A stretch of 64,000 nt of DNA from Neobacillus mesonae (GCA_023715865.1 JAMBOW010000003.1:310001-374000); one strand, 5' to 3'. Shown: positions 1-8,816, numbered from the stretch's first letter. Notes: a model not told the origin generated them from the letters alone. A program made the numbers and translations.

Positions 1-829
1 TAATTTTCTCGAAGGCGCCAAACTCAATAATCATCTGTACATTAATGGTTGAATCGGTGAAGGCTTTGCTGACAGTGGTTCTGGGACCTGAAAAGAAGGG
101 GAAAGTGAATCCGGACCCTCCGGCCTGTTGAACATCTGATGGCGGACTGGACAAAATGTTTCCATCCTGATCGACCAATGTGGAAAATCCGTTTTTTCCT
201 AAATTAATCTGTCTTAGAGGCGCAATGAGATCGTCCGCAGATATAAGGCACAGCAGATACTGCTCATGATAAGGCACGATATTAACAATGTAGTACTCAT
301 CCTGTATGAGAATAGGTGTCCAGTTGGAATAGAATTTCTCATAGACGTTTGGGTCGCTGGTATAACTGACCATTTGCTGCCCGAGCTCTTGGTATTTCGG
401 ATAAGATATGCTCATCGGTGCATAGTTGCGGAGCAGTTTTTCTTCCTTGGAATAATAGAAAAAGTTGTACTCAGGCCCGTAGTTTTTTTGCAGCTCGGTG
501 TACCGCTTTCGCAGGTTTTCATTTGCTTTAAGGAATTCACCATAATGACGTGCTTTTTCTTCTGATTTTAAGGCTTCGATATTATCATCATTGGCAAGGG
601 TCCAGCCCATGTAATGGTTGATATAATTGAAGTCATGATTAATTCTTGTTAAATAAAGGTCGGCCGTATCCTGAAGGTAGCGTGTGGACTGCTGCTTGAC
701 GATGGATATAGAGATCATGCTGATGGCAAGATCCAGGACAAGGGCTGATATCGTGATGAGAAGCGTGATTTTGATATAGTGGCGGATGGGATGCGCCTTG
801 CGGGGAGCAGGCTTTATAACCATATCCAT
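1..829 (-). CDS. YesM-like sensor histidine kinase, N-terminal part (cut by window edge)
   Basis: Reading the complement from ATG at 829 gives 276 open codons that run off the left edge. The start has an AGGAAAGGA ribosome site about 10 bases upstream. Residues about 17-45 form a hydrophobic transmembrane segment, followed by a long extracellular region containing YYIVNIVPYHEQYLLCLIS and KNGFSTLVDQDGNILSS, typical of Cache-type sensor domains in two-component kinases that control sugar ABC operons. HAMP, phosphoacceptor and ATPase domains would lie outside the window. It is divergent from an LplB/LplC-type importer, so control of that operon is likely. Family assignment rests on architecture and context, since no kinase motif is visible. 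Confidence 0.72.
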   Translation of the reverse strand, partial: MDMVIKPAPRKAHPIRHYIKITLLITISALVLDLAISMISISIVKQQSTRYLQDTADLYLTRINHDFNYINHYMGWTLANDDNIEALKSEEKARHYGEFLKANENLRKRYTELQKNYGPEYNFFYYSKEEKLLRNYAPMSISYPKYQELGQQMVSYTSDPNVYEKFYSNWTPILIQDEYYIVNIVPYHEQYLLCLISADDLIAPLRQINLGKNGFSTLVDQDGNILSSPPSDVQQAGGSGFTFPFFSGPRTTVSKAFTDSTINVQMIIEFGAFEKI

Positions 830-857
830 CGTCAAGATTCCTTTCCTGACGCTTTAA

Positions 858-872
858 ATGTAAGCGTTTTAT
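858..872. promoter_or_regulatory. cre-like site (CcpA)
   Basis: ATGTAAGCGTTTTAT matches the CcpA consensus WTGNAANCGNWNNCW except at one position. It sits beside an ATTATA that reads TATAAT on the complement, about 30 bases upstream of the sensor kinase start. CcpA binding is inferred. Confidence 0.4.
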
Positions 873-1109
873 TATATAGTACTGATATTATAAATCCTCT
901 CTCTGCAAAAGAACATGGCTGACCGGGTGATTTAGAATAAAGTCCGGATAGTGCAAGATCAGGTCTGTTTCCTCCTATAATTCAAAGTCCCATACAGGGC
1001 TGTCCGCAGCAATCAGGTAAGAGAAAGGTCCGAATTATCATCTTATGAAGTCCACAAAGCGAATGGAGCTGCGGCGTATACTCATGACATGAAATAAAAG
1101 AACCCAAAT

Positions 1110-1124
1110 ATGAAAGCGCTTGTT
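1110..1124. promoter_or_regulatory. cre-like site (CcpA) upstream of sugar ABC operon
   Basis: ATGAAAGCGCTTGTT matches WTGNAANCGNWNNCW with one mismatch. It lies 30 bases before the permease start codon, where a roadblock or repression site of a sugar operon would be expected. Confidence 0.5.
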
Positions 1125-1154
1125 GTGTAGAAATGTTCAGAAAGGGGAGCGTCT

Positions 1155-2099
1155 GTGAGAACAGCGGATCTAAGCGTAAAACAGAGAAGGCGGGAAGGAA
1201 CGCCTGCACTGCTTGCGATCAAAAGAAATTGGGGCCTTTATTTGCTGCTGCTGCCTGCAGTGGTGCTGCTCCTGCTGTTTGCCTACATTCCAATGTACGG
1301 CATCATCATCGCGTTCAAGGATTACAGCCCTGCACTCGGAATCGGAGGCAGCCCATGGGCAGGCTTCAAGTACTTCGAGAAGTTTTTTAATTCGTACCAA
1401 TTCGATACGACGATCAAAAACACCCTCATCATCAGCCTGTACAGCCTTGCTACGTTTCCTATTCCGATCATGCTGGCACTGATGATTAACCAGATGAGGG
1501 AAAACCGGTTCAAGCGTTTTTTTCAGACGGTGACCTACATGCCTCATTTTATATCTACGGTGGTCATGGTGGGATTAATGCTGATTCTGCTTTCACCAAG
1601 CACCGGCTTGATCGGCAACATTTATCGATTGTTCGGGGCAGAGGCTCCAAACCTTATGGGATCACCGGGGCTGTTCAGCAGCGTATATGTATGGTCGGAT
1701 GTGTGGCAGCACACGGGCTGGGACAGCATCATCTTCATTGCCGCCTTGTCTGCAGTCAGCCCCAGTCTGTATGAAGCGGCAACGATGGACGGAGCGAGCC
1801 GGTGGCAAAAAATGTGGTATATCGATATCCCGATGCTGATGCCGACAGCAGTCACGCTGCTCATTCTCCGAGTAGGGAGCTTGCTTGGCGTCGGTTTCGA
1901 GAAAGTCTATCTAATGCAAAACAATCTGAATATTTCCTCAAGTGAAGTTATTTCCACTTATGTCTACAAGATCGGGATGCTGAGCAGCCAGTACAGCTTT
2001 TCTTCGGCCATCAATCTGGCGAATACGATCATTAATTTTATTTTGCTCATCATGGTCAACGAAATCTCGAAAAAATACAGCAAAAACAGCCTTTGGTAG
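1155..2099 (+). CDS. Sugar ABC transporter permease, LplB family
   Basis: A 314-residue inner-membrane protein with about six hydrophobic segments. It carries the permease EAA-loop signature EAATMDGASRWQKMWYIDIP near residues 215-235, which contacts the ATPase. The GTG start has GGGGAG five bases upstream. It is first in a three-gene unit: 27 bases separate it from a second permease, and a lipoprotein binding protein follows. No ATPase gene is nearby; LplB/LplC-type importers commonly borrow a shared MsmX-like ATPase, so that is expected here too. The likely substrate is an oligosaccharide from plant or polysaccharide breakdown, but the sequence does not identify it. Confidence 0.9.
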   Translation: MRTADLSVKQRRREGTPALLAIKRNWGLYLLLLPAVVLLLLFAYIPMYGIIIAFKDYSPALGIGGSPWAGFKYFEKFFNSYQFDTTIKNTLIISLYSLATFPIPIMLALMINQMRENRFKRFFQTVTYMPHFISTVVMVGLMLILLSPSTGLIGNIYRLFGAEAPNLMGSPGLFSSVYVWSDVWQHTGWDSIIFIAALSAVSPSLYEAATMDGASRWQKMWYIDIPMLMPTAVTLLILRVGSLLGVGFEKVYLMQNNLNISSSEVISTYVYKIGMLSSQYSFSSAINLANTIINFILLIMVNEISKKYSKNSLW

Positions 2100-2126
2100 C
2101 AGCTTATACGAAAGGAGGGATAGCAA

Positions 2127-3044
2127 ATGGATAATGCGGAGGTGTCCCAGCAGACTGCCCGGCCTGTAAATAACAGATCCTCGGACAGGGTCCTGGAGAT
2201 CGCAATGTATGTGTTCGCCGTGGTGCTGCTGGTCATTTTGATGTACCCGATTTATTTTATCATCATCGCTTCGTTTAGTGATCCGGCAGCCGTAGCAAAT
2301 GGTCAGGTATGGCTGTTTCCCAAGGGATTCACACTGGCCGGCTATCAAGAGCTGTTAAAGCATGAAAATATATGGATCGGTTATCGAAACACGATTCTAT
2401 ATACGGTGATCGGTACGCTGATCAGCCTTGTGGTGAACATATCAGCGGCCTATGCCCTTTCCCGCAGGGATTTGTTTGGCCGCAGAACCATTTCGCTCTT
2501 TTTTATCTTCACGATGTTTTTCAATGGTGGTCTCATTCCCACCTTCCTTACGATCCGTGATTTCCACATGTACGATACATTTCTGGTCATGGTGCTTCCC
2601 TTCTCGGTTGCCGTATACAACATCATTGTGGCGCGGACTTTCTTTCAAAACAGCATACCTGAGGATTTGTGGGAGGCGGCACAGCTGGATGGCTGCGGCA
2701 ATCTAAGGTACTACGTGCAAATCGTTATTCCGCTTTCCAAGGCCGTGATCTCTGTCATCGCTTTATGGACAGCAGTCGGCCACTGGAACTCCTATTTTAA
2801 TGCACTGATTTACTTGAAAGATCCAAATTTATATCCGCTTCAGCTCATTTTACGCAATATTCTAATCACGAATCAGATGCAGTCCAGCATGGGAACCGGG
2901 GAGGCCGCGGCAGTTGCTCTGCGTCTAGCGAATATTATGCGCTACGCGGTAATCATTGTGGCGACCGTTCCGATCATGTGTATTTATCCGTTCGTACAGA
3001 AGTATTTTAACCAGGGGGTGATGATCGGCGCCGTCAAGCAATAG
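2127..3044 (+). CDS. Sugar ABC transporter permease, LplC/YtcP (MalG-like) family
   Basis: A 305-residue membrane protein and partner of the preceding LplB-type permease. It has six predicted transmembrane segments beginning near residues 25-50. The EAA loop reads LWEAAQLDGCGNLRYYVQIV near residues 180-200, and the C-terminus FNQGVMIGAVKQ is typical of this subfamily. The start follows AAAGGAGGG with good spacing. Translation is probably coupled to its neighbours, with 27 bases upstream and about 40 downstream to the binding-protein start. Confidence 0.9.
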   Translation: MDNAEVSQQTARPVNNRSSDRVLEIAMYVFAVVLLVILMYPIYFIIIASFSDPAAVANGQVWLFPKGFTLAGYQELLKHENIWIGYRNTILYTVIGTLISLVVNISAAYALSRRDLFGRRTISLFFIFTMFFNGGLIPTFLTIRDFHMYDTFLVMVLPFSVAVYNIIVARTFFQNSIPEDLWEAAQLDGCGNLRYYVQIVIPLSKAVISVIALWTAVGHWNSYFNALIYLKDPNLYPLQLILRNILITNQMQSSMGTGEAAAVALRLANIMRYAVIIVATVPIMCIYPFVQKYFNQGVMIGAVKQ

Positions 3045-3084
3045 ATTAGAGCCGTATGGTATGGATCATTATATGAGGGGATCG

Positions 3085-4710
3085 ATGAATATGGGGATGA
3101 AGTATAAGAACAGAGGATATCGTTTGAAAATGGTCACTTCGGTTGTTCTGGCAGGGACTCTGCTGCTTGGTTTGATCGGCTGCAGCAGCGGTGAAACAGG
3201 GGAAGCGCCTCAGGCAGAGGAGGGGAGTTTCAATACGGAGGGACTTCCCATCGTAAATGAGCCGATTACGCTGGATGTGCTGACTGTACGGTGGGGCAAC
3301 ATGGGCGACACATTTACGCAAAATCAGTGGCTGAAGGATCTAGAACAGCAGACGAACGTTAAGATCAACTGGCAGGTGATGTCCTCAAACGATTGGGGTG
3401 AGCAGAAGTCCATTATGCTCGCAAGCGGTACGCTTCCGGACATTATTTTGGGAGATGCAGTATTCTCAGATTCAGATATCGTGAACAATCTTGCCTATTT
3501 CCGGCCGCTGGATGAGTACATCGAGGAATATATGCCGAATTTGAAGGCTGCAATGGAGGAAACGCCGGAGCTGAAAAGAATCAGTACCTTCCCGGATGGA
3601 CAGATGTATTCCCTGCCGGCCAGGCTTCCATCCAGACCCAAGTCGATGAACCAGCCGATCATTAACAAAGTGTGGCTGGACCGTTTGGGGCTCGAAGTTC
3701 CGAAAACGACGGATGAACTTTATAACGTTCTCAAGGCTTTCAAAGAGCAGGATCCGAATGGCAATGGCAAGCAGGATGAAATTCCAATCAGCGGTTCTGG
3801 TGATATTAGCAGCGATCTGCTGAGTCCGTTCGGCATCACCGATATTAACGCGAACAGCATGATGATCCAAGATGGAAAGCCGGTATTTTATCCGGTGACG
3901 GAAGAGTATAAGGAAGCCATCAAGTGGGCGCATAAGCTGTATGCAGAAGGCTTGATTGATCCGGAATTATTTACTCAGGATAACACGATGTCTACAGCGA
4001 AGCATCAGAATCCGGATGCCGCTCTCATCGGATTTACGAACCAATGGATACCTGATGCTGTGTTTGGAAAATGGAAGGATGAGTACGTAGCGATCGAGAC
4101 CATAATCGGACCTGACGGGAACCGCTATCAGGCCGGAGATCCGGTAGGTCTCAGCTTTAGACGAAATGAGCTGCTGATTACAACCTCAAGCAAATCTCCT
4201 GAGGTGGCTGCCCGCTGGGCAGATCAGTTCTATACCAATGAGGCGAGCATTCAAAACTTCTGGGGTGCCATTGGCACGGTAATCGAGAAGAAGGATGAGA
4301 ATACGTATGCACTGATGAGCCCGCCTGAAGGAACGAGCGCAGATGCATGGTACTGGGATCAATCGCTGCGCGATTTTGGTCCGAAATATGTGAGCCCTGA
4401 ATTTGAGAAGAATATCATACTAGATGAAACCGTTGGTGACGGCCTCAAGCTGGTCATTGATAAGCTCGGAGCCGATTATGTGACAACTCCGTTTCCGAAT
4501 GTAATGTACAGTGCGGAGGAGTTTCAGGAGCTGCCTACGCTGACTACTGATATCGATGGATTCGTCCGCACCAATCGTGCGAAGTGGATTACAGAAGGTA
4601 CCATTGATGCAGAGTGGGATGATTATATCAAGAAGCTGAATGACATGGGATTGGAACGACTCGTGCAAATCCGGACCGAAGCGTATGCGAGGTATACGAG
4701 CGTAAAGTAA
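3085..4710 (+). CDS. Extracellular solute-binding lipoprotein of sugar ABC transporter
   Basis: A lipoprotein of about 541 residues. After a basic start and hydrophobic core (VVLAGTLLLGLIGC) the lipobox Cys is followed by SSGETGE, so the mature protein is membrane-anchored. The body matches the LplA-like binding proteins of LplB/LplC systems (IMLASGTLPDIILGD, FKEQDPNGNGKQDEIP, the latter resembling a calcium-binding loop). ATG codons occur at 3061, 3073, 3085, 3091 and 3097. Only those from 3085 on lie downstream of the GAGGGG at 3075-3080, so I place the start at 3085 or 3091. A terminator follows directly, closing the operon. Confidence 0.88.
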   Translation: MNMGMKYKNRGYRLKMVTSVVLAGTLLLGLIGCSSGETGEAPQAEEGSFNTEGLPIVNEPITLDVLTVRWGNMGDTFTQNQWLKDLEQQTNVKINWQVMSSNDWGEQKSIMLASGTLPDIILGDAVFSDSDIVNNLAYFRPLDEYIEEYMPNLKAAMEETPELKRISTFPDGQMYSLPARLPSRPKSMNQPIINKVWLDRLGLEVPKTTDELYNVLKAFKEQDPNGNGKQDEIPISGSGDISSDLLSPFGITDINANSMMIQDGKPVFYPVTEEYKEAIKWAHKLYAEGLIDPELFTQDNTMSTAKHQNPDAALIGFTNQWIPDAVFGKWKDEYVAIETIIGPDGNRYQAGDPVGLSFRRNELLITTSSKSPEVAARWADQFYTNEASIQNFWGAIGTVIEKKDENTYALMSPPEGTSADAWYWDQSLRDFGPKYVSPEFEKNIILDETVGDGLKLVIDKLGADYVTTPFPNVMYSAEEFQELPTLTTDIDGFVRTNRAKWITEGTIDAEWDDYIKKLNDMGLERLVQIRTEAYARYTSVK

Positions 4711-4728
4711 GAGGTCATCATTATGGCA

Positions 4729-4757
4729 GAGCACTCCGATTGAGGAGTGCTCATTTT
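4729..4757 (+). terminator. Intrinsic terminator of sugar ABC operon
   Basis: GAGCACTCC and GGAGTGCTC form a nine-base-pair stem with a six-base loop, followed by ATTTTTGT. Confidence 0.88.
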
Positions 4758-4820
4758 TGTATTGGAGGAGAGCTGCGTTCCATCATGCTGCTTGCTTTTT
4801 TAGCACGAAAATAATACGTA

Positions 4821-4850
4821 TTGCTATACATTAGAAGATGCTTATATAAT
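4821..4850 (+). promoter_or_regulatory. Sigma-A promoter of arsB
   Basis: TTGCTA (4821-4826) and TATAAT (4845-4850) are separated by 18 bases. The -10 box overlaps the ATG at 4849, so that ATG would lie upstream of the transcript. This supports the GTG at 4936 as the start of arsB. Confidence 0.6.
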
Positions 4851-4935
4851 GATGTCGGTATATTGGACGATAAGTGATGTAACGGTGCGATGTAGCACCA
4901 CGATTATGCAGTATTGTACATGGGGGTTGTCTTTA

Positions 4936-6231
4936 GTGGCTACGACGATTTTAGCCTGCATTATTTTTGTCATTACGATTGTGCTTGTTATTTGGCAGCC
5001 TCGAAATCTATCCATCGGCTGGTCTGCCTGCGGTGGGGCTATCATTGCCTTGCTGGCAGGGGTCGTGAACTTTCAGGATGTGTATGATGTTACGCAAATT
5101 GTCTGGAATGCCACATTGGCATTTATCGGTATCATTCTAATATCGCTTATCCTGGATCAAATTGGATTTTTTGAGTGGGCGGCACTCCATATGGCGAAGG
5201 CAGCGCAAGGGAACGGTATCCGGATGTTTGTCTACATCAGCATACTTGGTGCCTTGGTGTCTGCATTTTTTGCAAATGACGGTGCAGCCTTAATTCTGAC
5301 GCCGATCGTGCTGGCTATGGTACGCGCGCTGCGGTTTGATGAGAAAAAAGTATTTCCATTCATTATTGCAAGCGGCTTTATTGCGGATACGACATCACTT
5401 CCGCTGGTTGTCAGCAACCTTGTGAATATTGTATCGGCAGACTTTTTCGGCATCAGCTTTGGAGAATATGCAAGCCGGATGATGATTCCGAATCTCTTCT
5501 CTCTTGGCGCAAGTATTCTGGTACTGTATTTGTTCTTTCGTAAAAGCTTTCCGAGACGCTTTGATGACTCTGTTCTGTCTGCTCCGTCCGAAGCTATCAG
5601 GGATCCAAAGCTGTTCCGTATTTCCTGGTATGTGCTGGGACTACTTCTCATTGGTTATTTCGTCTGCGAGTTTGTTGGCGTTCCTGTATCTGTGGTAGCA
5701 GGGATGATTGCCATCCTCTTCCTTCTGCTTGCTAGAAGAAGTCCCGCCATCCAAACGAAGCAGGTTGTAAAAGGCGCGCCGTGGAATATTGTGTTTTTCT
5801 CGGTAGGAATGTATGTAGTCGTGTACGGGCTGCGCAATGCCGGGCTTACGGATATTCTGGCCGATGCGATCGGTGCTTTGGCAGATTACGGTTTGTTTGC
5901 AGCTACGATAGGGATGGGCTTTATCGCAGCGATTCTCTCATCCATTATGAACAACCTGCCAACGGTAATGATTGGCGCACTCGCGATTGATGCAGCAGAC
6001 ACAGCAGGAGCGATTAAAGAAGCGCTTATTTACGCGAACGTCATCGGCTCTGATCTTGGACCGAAAATTACGCCGATTGGCTCACTCGCTACACTCCTGT
6101 GGCTGCATGTCCTGTCGGCAAAAGGAATCAAGATCTCTTGGGGGACGTATTTCAAAACAGGAATCATCATTACAGTACCGACATTGTTTATTACTCTGCT
6201 GGGTCTGTACTTGTGGCTTCTGGTTGTTTAG
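4936..6231 (+). CDS. arsB: Arsenite efflux permease ArsB
   Basis: About 431 residues and 11-12 membrane segments. Long stretches match the ArsB family ([51 protein letters not shown]). The protein exports arsenite or antimonite, driven by proton motive force or with an ArsA ATPase; no arsA, arsC or arsR is adjacent. An in-frame ATG exists at 4849, but it sits on the probable -10 box, and the family begins near the residues encoded at 4936, where GGGGGT lies eight bases upstream of GTG. A GGTGC/GCACC inverted repeat in the leader (about 4882-4897) might be an operator. Confidence 0.9.
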   Translation: MATTILACIIFVITIVLVIWQPRNLSIGWSACGGAIIALLAGVVNFQDVYDVTQIVWNATLAFIGIILISLILDQIGFFEWAALHMAKAAQGNGIRMFVYISILGALVSAFFANDGAALILTPIVLAMVRALRFDEKKVFPFIIASGFIADTTSLPLVVSNLVNIVSADFFGISFGEYASRMMIPNLFSLGASILVLYLFFRKSFPRRFDDSVLSAPSEAIRDPKLFRISWYVLGLLLIGYFVCEFVGVPVSVVAGMIAILFLLLARRSPAIQTKQVVKGAPWNIVFFSVGMYVVVYGLRNAGLTDILADAIGALADYGLFAATIGMGFIAAILSSIMNNLPTVMIGALAIDAADTAGAIKEALIYANVIGSDLGPKITPIGSLATLLWLHVLSAKGIKISWGTYFKTGIIITVPTLFITLLGLYLWLLVV

Positions 6232-6360
6232 TACATGGTTAAAAGGATTTTGTGTAATAAACTTTCGGACTTTTCTGCATGGTGATAGGAAAATAAGGCT
6301 TCGATGAATCGGCTGCAATACACTAATGGCCTAAATAATTTACTTAATCGAATAAAAGGC

Positions 6361-6400
6361 AAAACAACCTGACTCAAGACTTGAGTCAGGTTGTTTTATT
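6361..6400. terminator. Strong intrinsic terminator after arsB
   Basis: A perfect 17-base-pair stem (6361-6377 with 6381-6397) with a three-base loop, flanked by A and T runs. It can act in both directions. Confidence 0.88.
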
Positions 6401-6422
6401 ATGCTTATGCTTCAGCGATGGA

Positions 6423-6596
6423 TTATAGCGGCTTTAGTATTTCAAATGCTGATTTGGTAATATTGCTGCCTGCTGCTTTTACGTTCGTAATGTCAACCAG
6501 CTTGTCCTTAGTTATCATTAATTGGTCAACCGTTCCTTCTGTGCGGAACGTACGAGAATGACCCCACAAGAACTGAGGCGGGCGGTTACCTATTTT
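6423..6596 (-). pseudogene. Possible C-terminal gene remnant
   Basis: The complement is open for 57 codons up to TAA at 6423, encoding a plausible soluble protein tail (GTVDQLMITKDKLVDITN, ITKSAFEILKPL). Codon choice resembles the neighbouring genes. There is no start codon with a ribosome site, and an in-frame TGA lies just upstream, so if real it is a truncated remnant. I do not recognise the family. It occupies most of the gap between arsB and the SDR gene. Confidence 0.25.
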
Positions 6597-6652
6597 TCAC
6601 GGGCTGAATATAATGCAAAAATGATGCGCTGATTACGAGGAGGCCAATGATT

Positions 6653-7552
6653 ATGATCCCCATGTATCCTTATTACGGTAAGGAAGTGAAATGCGAAGAA
6701 ACCCCGATTACCTTCCCCCCTCAGGAGCAGGACCGCCAGCCCGGCTTTGAATACCTTATGAACCCGGTGCCTATTTCAGATAATCCGGATTATAGAGGAA
6801 GCGGTAAGCTTTGCGGAAAGGTTGCCATCATTACCGGGGGAGACAGCGGAATTGGCAGAGCAGTTGCCATTGCCTATGCAAAGGAAGGAGCGAACGTCTC
6901 CATTCCGTATCTGGATGAGCACCGGGATGCGGAAGATACGAAGAAGATGGTAGAGGCTTATGGCGGAAGCTGTCTTTTGCTGCCTGGCGATCTTAGAGAG
7001 GAGAGCCATTGCCGTGCGGTAGTGAATAAGACGGCAGAGTATTTTGGCAGATTGGATATTCTTGTTATTAACCAAGGAGTTCAGTTTCCCCAGGAAAGCA
7101 TCCGGTGTATCACCGCCCAGCAGCTTGAAGATACGTTTCGAACCAACATTTATCCCAGCTTCTTTCTGACCCAAGAGGCACTGAATTACTTAAAGCCAGG
7201 CAGCGCTATTATATCGACGACCTCCGTTACGGCTTATGAAGGAAATGCGCTTCTGCTCGATTATTCCTCGACCAAAGGAGCTATGGTTTCCTTTACCCGT
7301 TCCTTGTCTGCTCAGCTTGTCAGCTGTGGAATTCGCGTAAATGCGGTAGCTCCAGGACCGATCTGGACACCGCTGCAGCCGGCCAGCTTCCCAGCGGATT
7401 ATATTAAGACTTTCGGGGCAAATACGCCGATGAAGCGTGCCGGTCAGCCTTTTGAGCTGGCTCCCACTTATGTTTATTTAGCTTCTGATGATTCCAGCTA
7501 TGTTACAGGTCAGGTGCTTCATGTCAACGGCGGTACGATCGTCGATTCCTAA
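6653..7552 (+). CDS. SDR family oxidoreductase (YhdF/general stress protein 39-like)
   Basis: About 299 residues, a soluble NAD(P)-dependent short-chain dehydrogenase of the group with a 50-residue N-terminal extension (QEQDRQPGFEYLMNPVP). The nucleotide-binding TGGDSGIGR is near residues 61-69, a NAG-like motif reads VINQGVQ, and the catalytic segment is STTSVTAYEGNALLLDYSST with the YSSTK catalytic Tyr and Lys. The last residues (YVTGQVLHVNGGTIVDS) complete the fold. GAGGAGG at 6637-6643 is nine bases before the ATG at 6653; the ATG at 6647 is only three bases away and less likely. The substrate is unknown. Relatives in Bacillus belong to the general stress response. Confidence 0.88.
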   Translation: MIPMYPYYGKEVKCEETPITFPPQEQDRQPGFEYLMNPVPISDNPDYRGSGKLCGKVAIITGGDSGIGRAVAIAYAKEGANVSIPYLDEHRDAEDTKKMVEAYGGSCLLLPGDLREESHCRAVVNKTAEYFGRLDILVINQGVQFPQESIRCITAQQLEDTFRTNIYPSFFLTQEALNYLKPGSAIISTTSVTAYEGNALLLDYSSTKGAMVSFTRSLSAQLVSCGIRVNAVAPGPIWTPLQPASFPADYIKTFGANTPMKRAGQPFELAPTYVYLASDDSSYVTGQVLHVNGGTIVDS

Positions 7553-7586
7553 TGAATGACCTTTATCTCGAAAAATGGTAATTTTC

Positions 7587-7597
7587 TGTGTTATAAT
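7587..7597 (+). promoter_or_regulatory. Extended -10 promoter element
   Basis: TGTGTTATAAT provides an extended -10 (TGnTATAAT) with no good -35. It would start a transcript near 7604, covering the competing stems and the CD3324-family gene. A nearly identical TGTGTTATAATG precedes the oxidoreductase at 24389. Confidence 0.45.
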
Positions 7598-7625
7598 GAG
7601 CTCAAAAAACGGGGAGTTGATTACA

Positions 7626-7712
7626 TTGGTTGAGCGTAAAACTAAAGCGTCCCATGCAAAGCCGGGTATTAGAGAGGCGATTCTTTGCATGGGGTGGCAT
7701 GAATCATTTTAA
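7626..7712 (+). CDS. Candidate 28-residue leader peptide
   Basis: A TTG codon at 7626 lies nine bases after GGGGAG (7611-7616) and opens 28 codons ending at TAA 7710-7712. The peptide contains ERKTKASHAKPGIREAILC. The reading frame spans the whole first stem of the structured leader, so ribosome movement here could change the folding. It may equally be chance; there is no family match. Confidence 0.28.
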   Translation: MVERKTKASHAKPGIREAILCMGWHESF

Positions 7713-7756
7713 ATATCGCCCTTGATTAACGTCTGTCTAATACGGCCGGCTTTGCA
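7651..7756 (+). promoter_or_regulatory. Leader with two mutually exclusive 11-bp stems
   Basis: CCCATGCAAAG (7651-7661) is perfectly complementary to CTTTGCATGGG (7683-7693). The overlapping TGCAAAGCCGG (7655-7665) is perfectly complementary to CCGGCTTTGCA (7746-7756). Because the left arms overlap, only one stem can form at a time, as in attenuators and riboswitches. The next gene starts at 7798, 41 bases after the second stem. Confidence 0.45.
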
Positions 7757-7797
7757 CCTTATCTTCTTGAAATATAAGAATAAGGGGCGAGGGACAC

Positions 7798-8076
7798 ATG
7801 AAATATGTGAAAGCAACGACCGTATTACCAGAGGAGCTAGTCAGCGAAATTCAAAAATATGTACAAGGCGAAGCCATCTACATTCCAAGACCGAAGCGAA
7901 GCTACAAAGCCTGGGGTTCGCAGTCTGGCGGCAGAAAAGCGCTGGATGAACGGAACAAATGCATCAGGGAGGCTCATGCGGAGGGGAAGAATGTGCAGCA
8001 GCTGGCGGAGTTATTTTTTCTATCTATCGATTCAATTAAGAAGATCATATATCGCAAGGATAAGGATTCTACATAG
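7798..8076 (+). CDS. CD3324-family putative DNA-binding protein
   Basis: 92 residues. The N-terminal half (VLPEELVSEIQKYVQGEAIY, followed by IPRPKRSYKAWG and GGRKALDERN) and the C-terminal helix-turn-helix (GKNVQQLAELFFLSIDSIKK) match the small CD3324 family, which resembles Mor-type transcription activators. The basic, compact protein probably binds DNA, but its targets are unknown. ATG at 7798 follows GGGGCGAGGG. It is monocistronic: a structured leader lies upstream and a terminator about 30 bases downstream. Confidence 0.78.
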   Translation: MKYVKATTVLPEELVSEIQKYVQGEAIYIPRPKRSYKAWGSQSGGRKALDERNKCIREAHAEGKNVQQLAELFFLSIDSIKKIIYRKDKDST

Positions 8077-8108
8077 ATTAAGGCTTGTAAATTCTTATCT
8101 GCATAAGA

Positions 8109-8138
8109 GGCACGGGATCTAGGTCCGGTGTCTTTTTT
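8109..8138 (+). terminator. Intrinsic terminator of CD3324-family gene
   Basis: GGCACGGGA pairs with TCCGGTGTC (one mismatch, one G-U) around a six-base loop, followed by six T. Confidence 0.7.
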
Positions 8139-8240
8139 GTGCAGATTTTAATTCTGGTCTGTTCTTTCCCTCGTGCAGCACTTATTGCTTGGGATAAGAT
8201 GAAGGATATGAAGTCATGTCAACAAAGGAGAATTTTTAAA

Positions 8241-8816
8241 GTGGAAAACTCTATTTATATACCTAAGGCGCTCCAAGGGAAGCATATTTACTTAAGACCC
8301 GTCAGCGTTCAAGATGCAGAAGCTTATTACCAGCTGCTTTTTCAATCCGAAACGAGAAGACTGACCGGAACAAAAGCCATGTTCACTTATGATCAGATCG
8401 TATCTTATTTTGAGGATAAAACGAGTGACCGCTCATCACTGCTCATGCTCATCTCTCTACAAGACGGCAACGATATCATTGGAGATATTGCTCTGCAGGA
8501 TATCGATACGACAAATCGCAGCACGAACCTCAGAATTATGATTGACCCATCAGAACAGCAGGGAAAAGGGTACGGTACTGAAGCGCTGAAGCTCATGCTT
8601 GACTATGCTTTTGGCATCCTGCAGATGCACCGTGTAGAACTGAACGTGTTTGATTATAACGACCGGGCGAAGCATGTGTACGAGAAGATCGGCTTCAAGG
8701 TCGAGGGCAGACAGAGAGATGCGTTGTTCTACAATCATGCCTACCATGATTCTATCCTCATGAGCATCCTTGAGCATGAATATCGTCAGTTGCATCTTCC
8801 TGATTATAAAGGGTAA
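8241..8816 (+). CDS. GNAT N-acetyltransferase, RimJ/RimL type
   Basis: About 191 residues. The acetyl-CoA-binding core is visible as LRIMIDPSEQQGKGYGTEAL followed by KLMLDYAFGILQMHRVELNV and FDYNDRAKHVYEKIGFKVEG, the RimJ/RimL arrangement; the protein acetylates an amine on a protein or small molecule. The reading frame is open upstream to 8139, but GTG at 8241 is the only start with a proper ribosome site (AAAGGAG, ten bases upstream). The substrate cannot be read from sequence. Confidence 0.85.
   Translation: MENSIYIPKALQGKHIYLRPVSVQDAEAYYQLLFQSETRRLTGTKAMFTYDQIVSYFEDKTSDRSSLLMLISLQDGNDIIGDIALQDIDTTNRSTNLRIMIDPSEQQGKGYGTEALKLMLDYAFGILQMHRVELNVFDYNDRAKHVYEKIGFKVEGRQRDALFYNHAYHDSILMSILEHEYRQLHLPDYKG

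Larger units (their letters stand above)
830..1154. other. Divergent control region of sensor kinase and sugar importer
   Basis: No convincing gene is present in these 325 bases. The region holds two cre-like boxes (listed separately), AT-rich candidate -10 elements near 871-892, and the GGGGAG ribosome site at 1144-1149 for the first permease. Confidence 0.5.

Noticed and set aside
3472-3933. 153-residue complement open frame
   Set aside because: Shadow of the sugar-binding lipoprotein gene; no ribosome site and no recognisable family.
7655-7756. Insertion-sequence ends
   Set aside because: The inverted repeats share an arm and are not flanked by target duplications or a transposase; an RNA switch explains them better.
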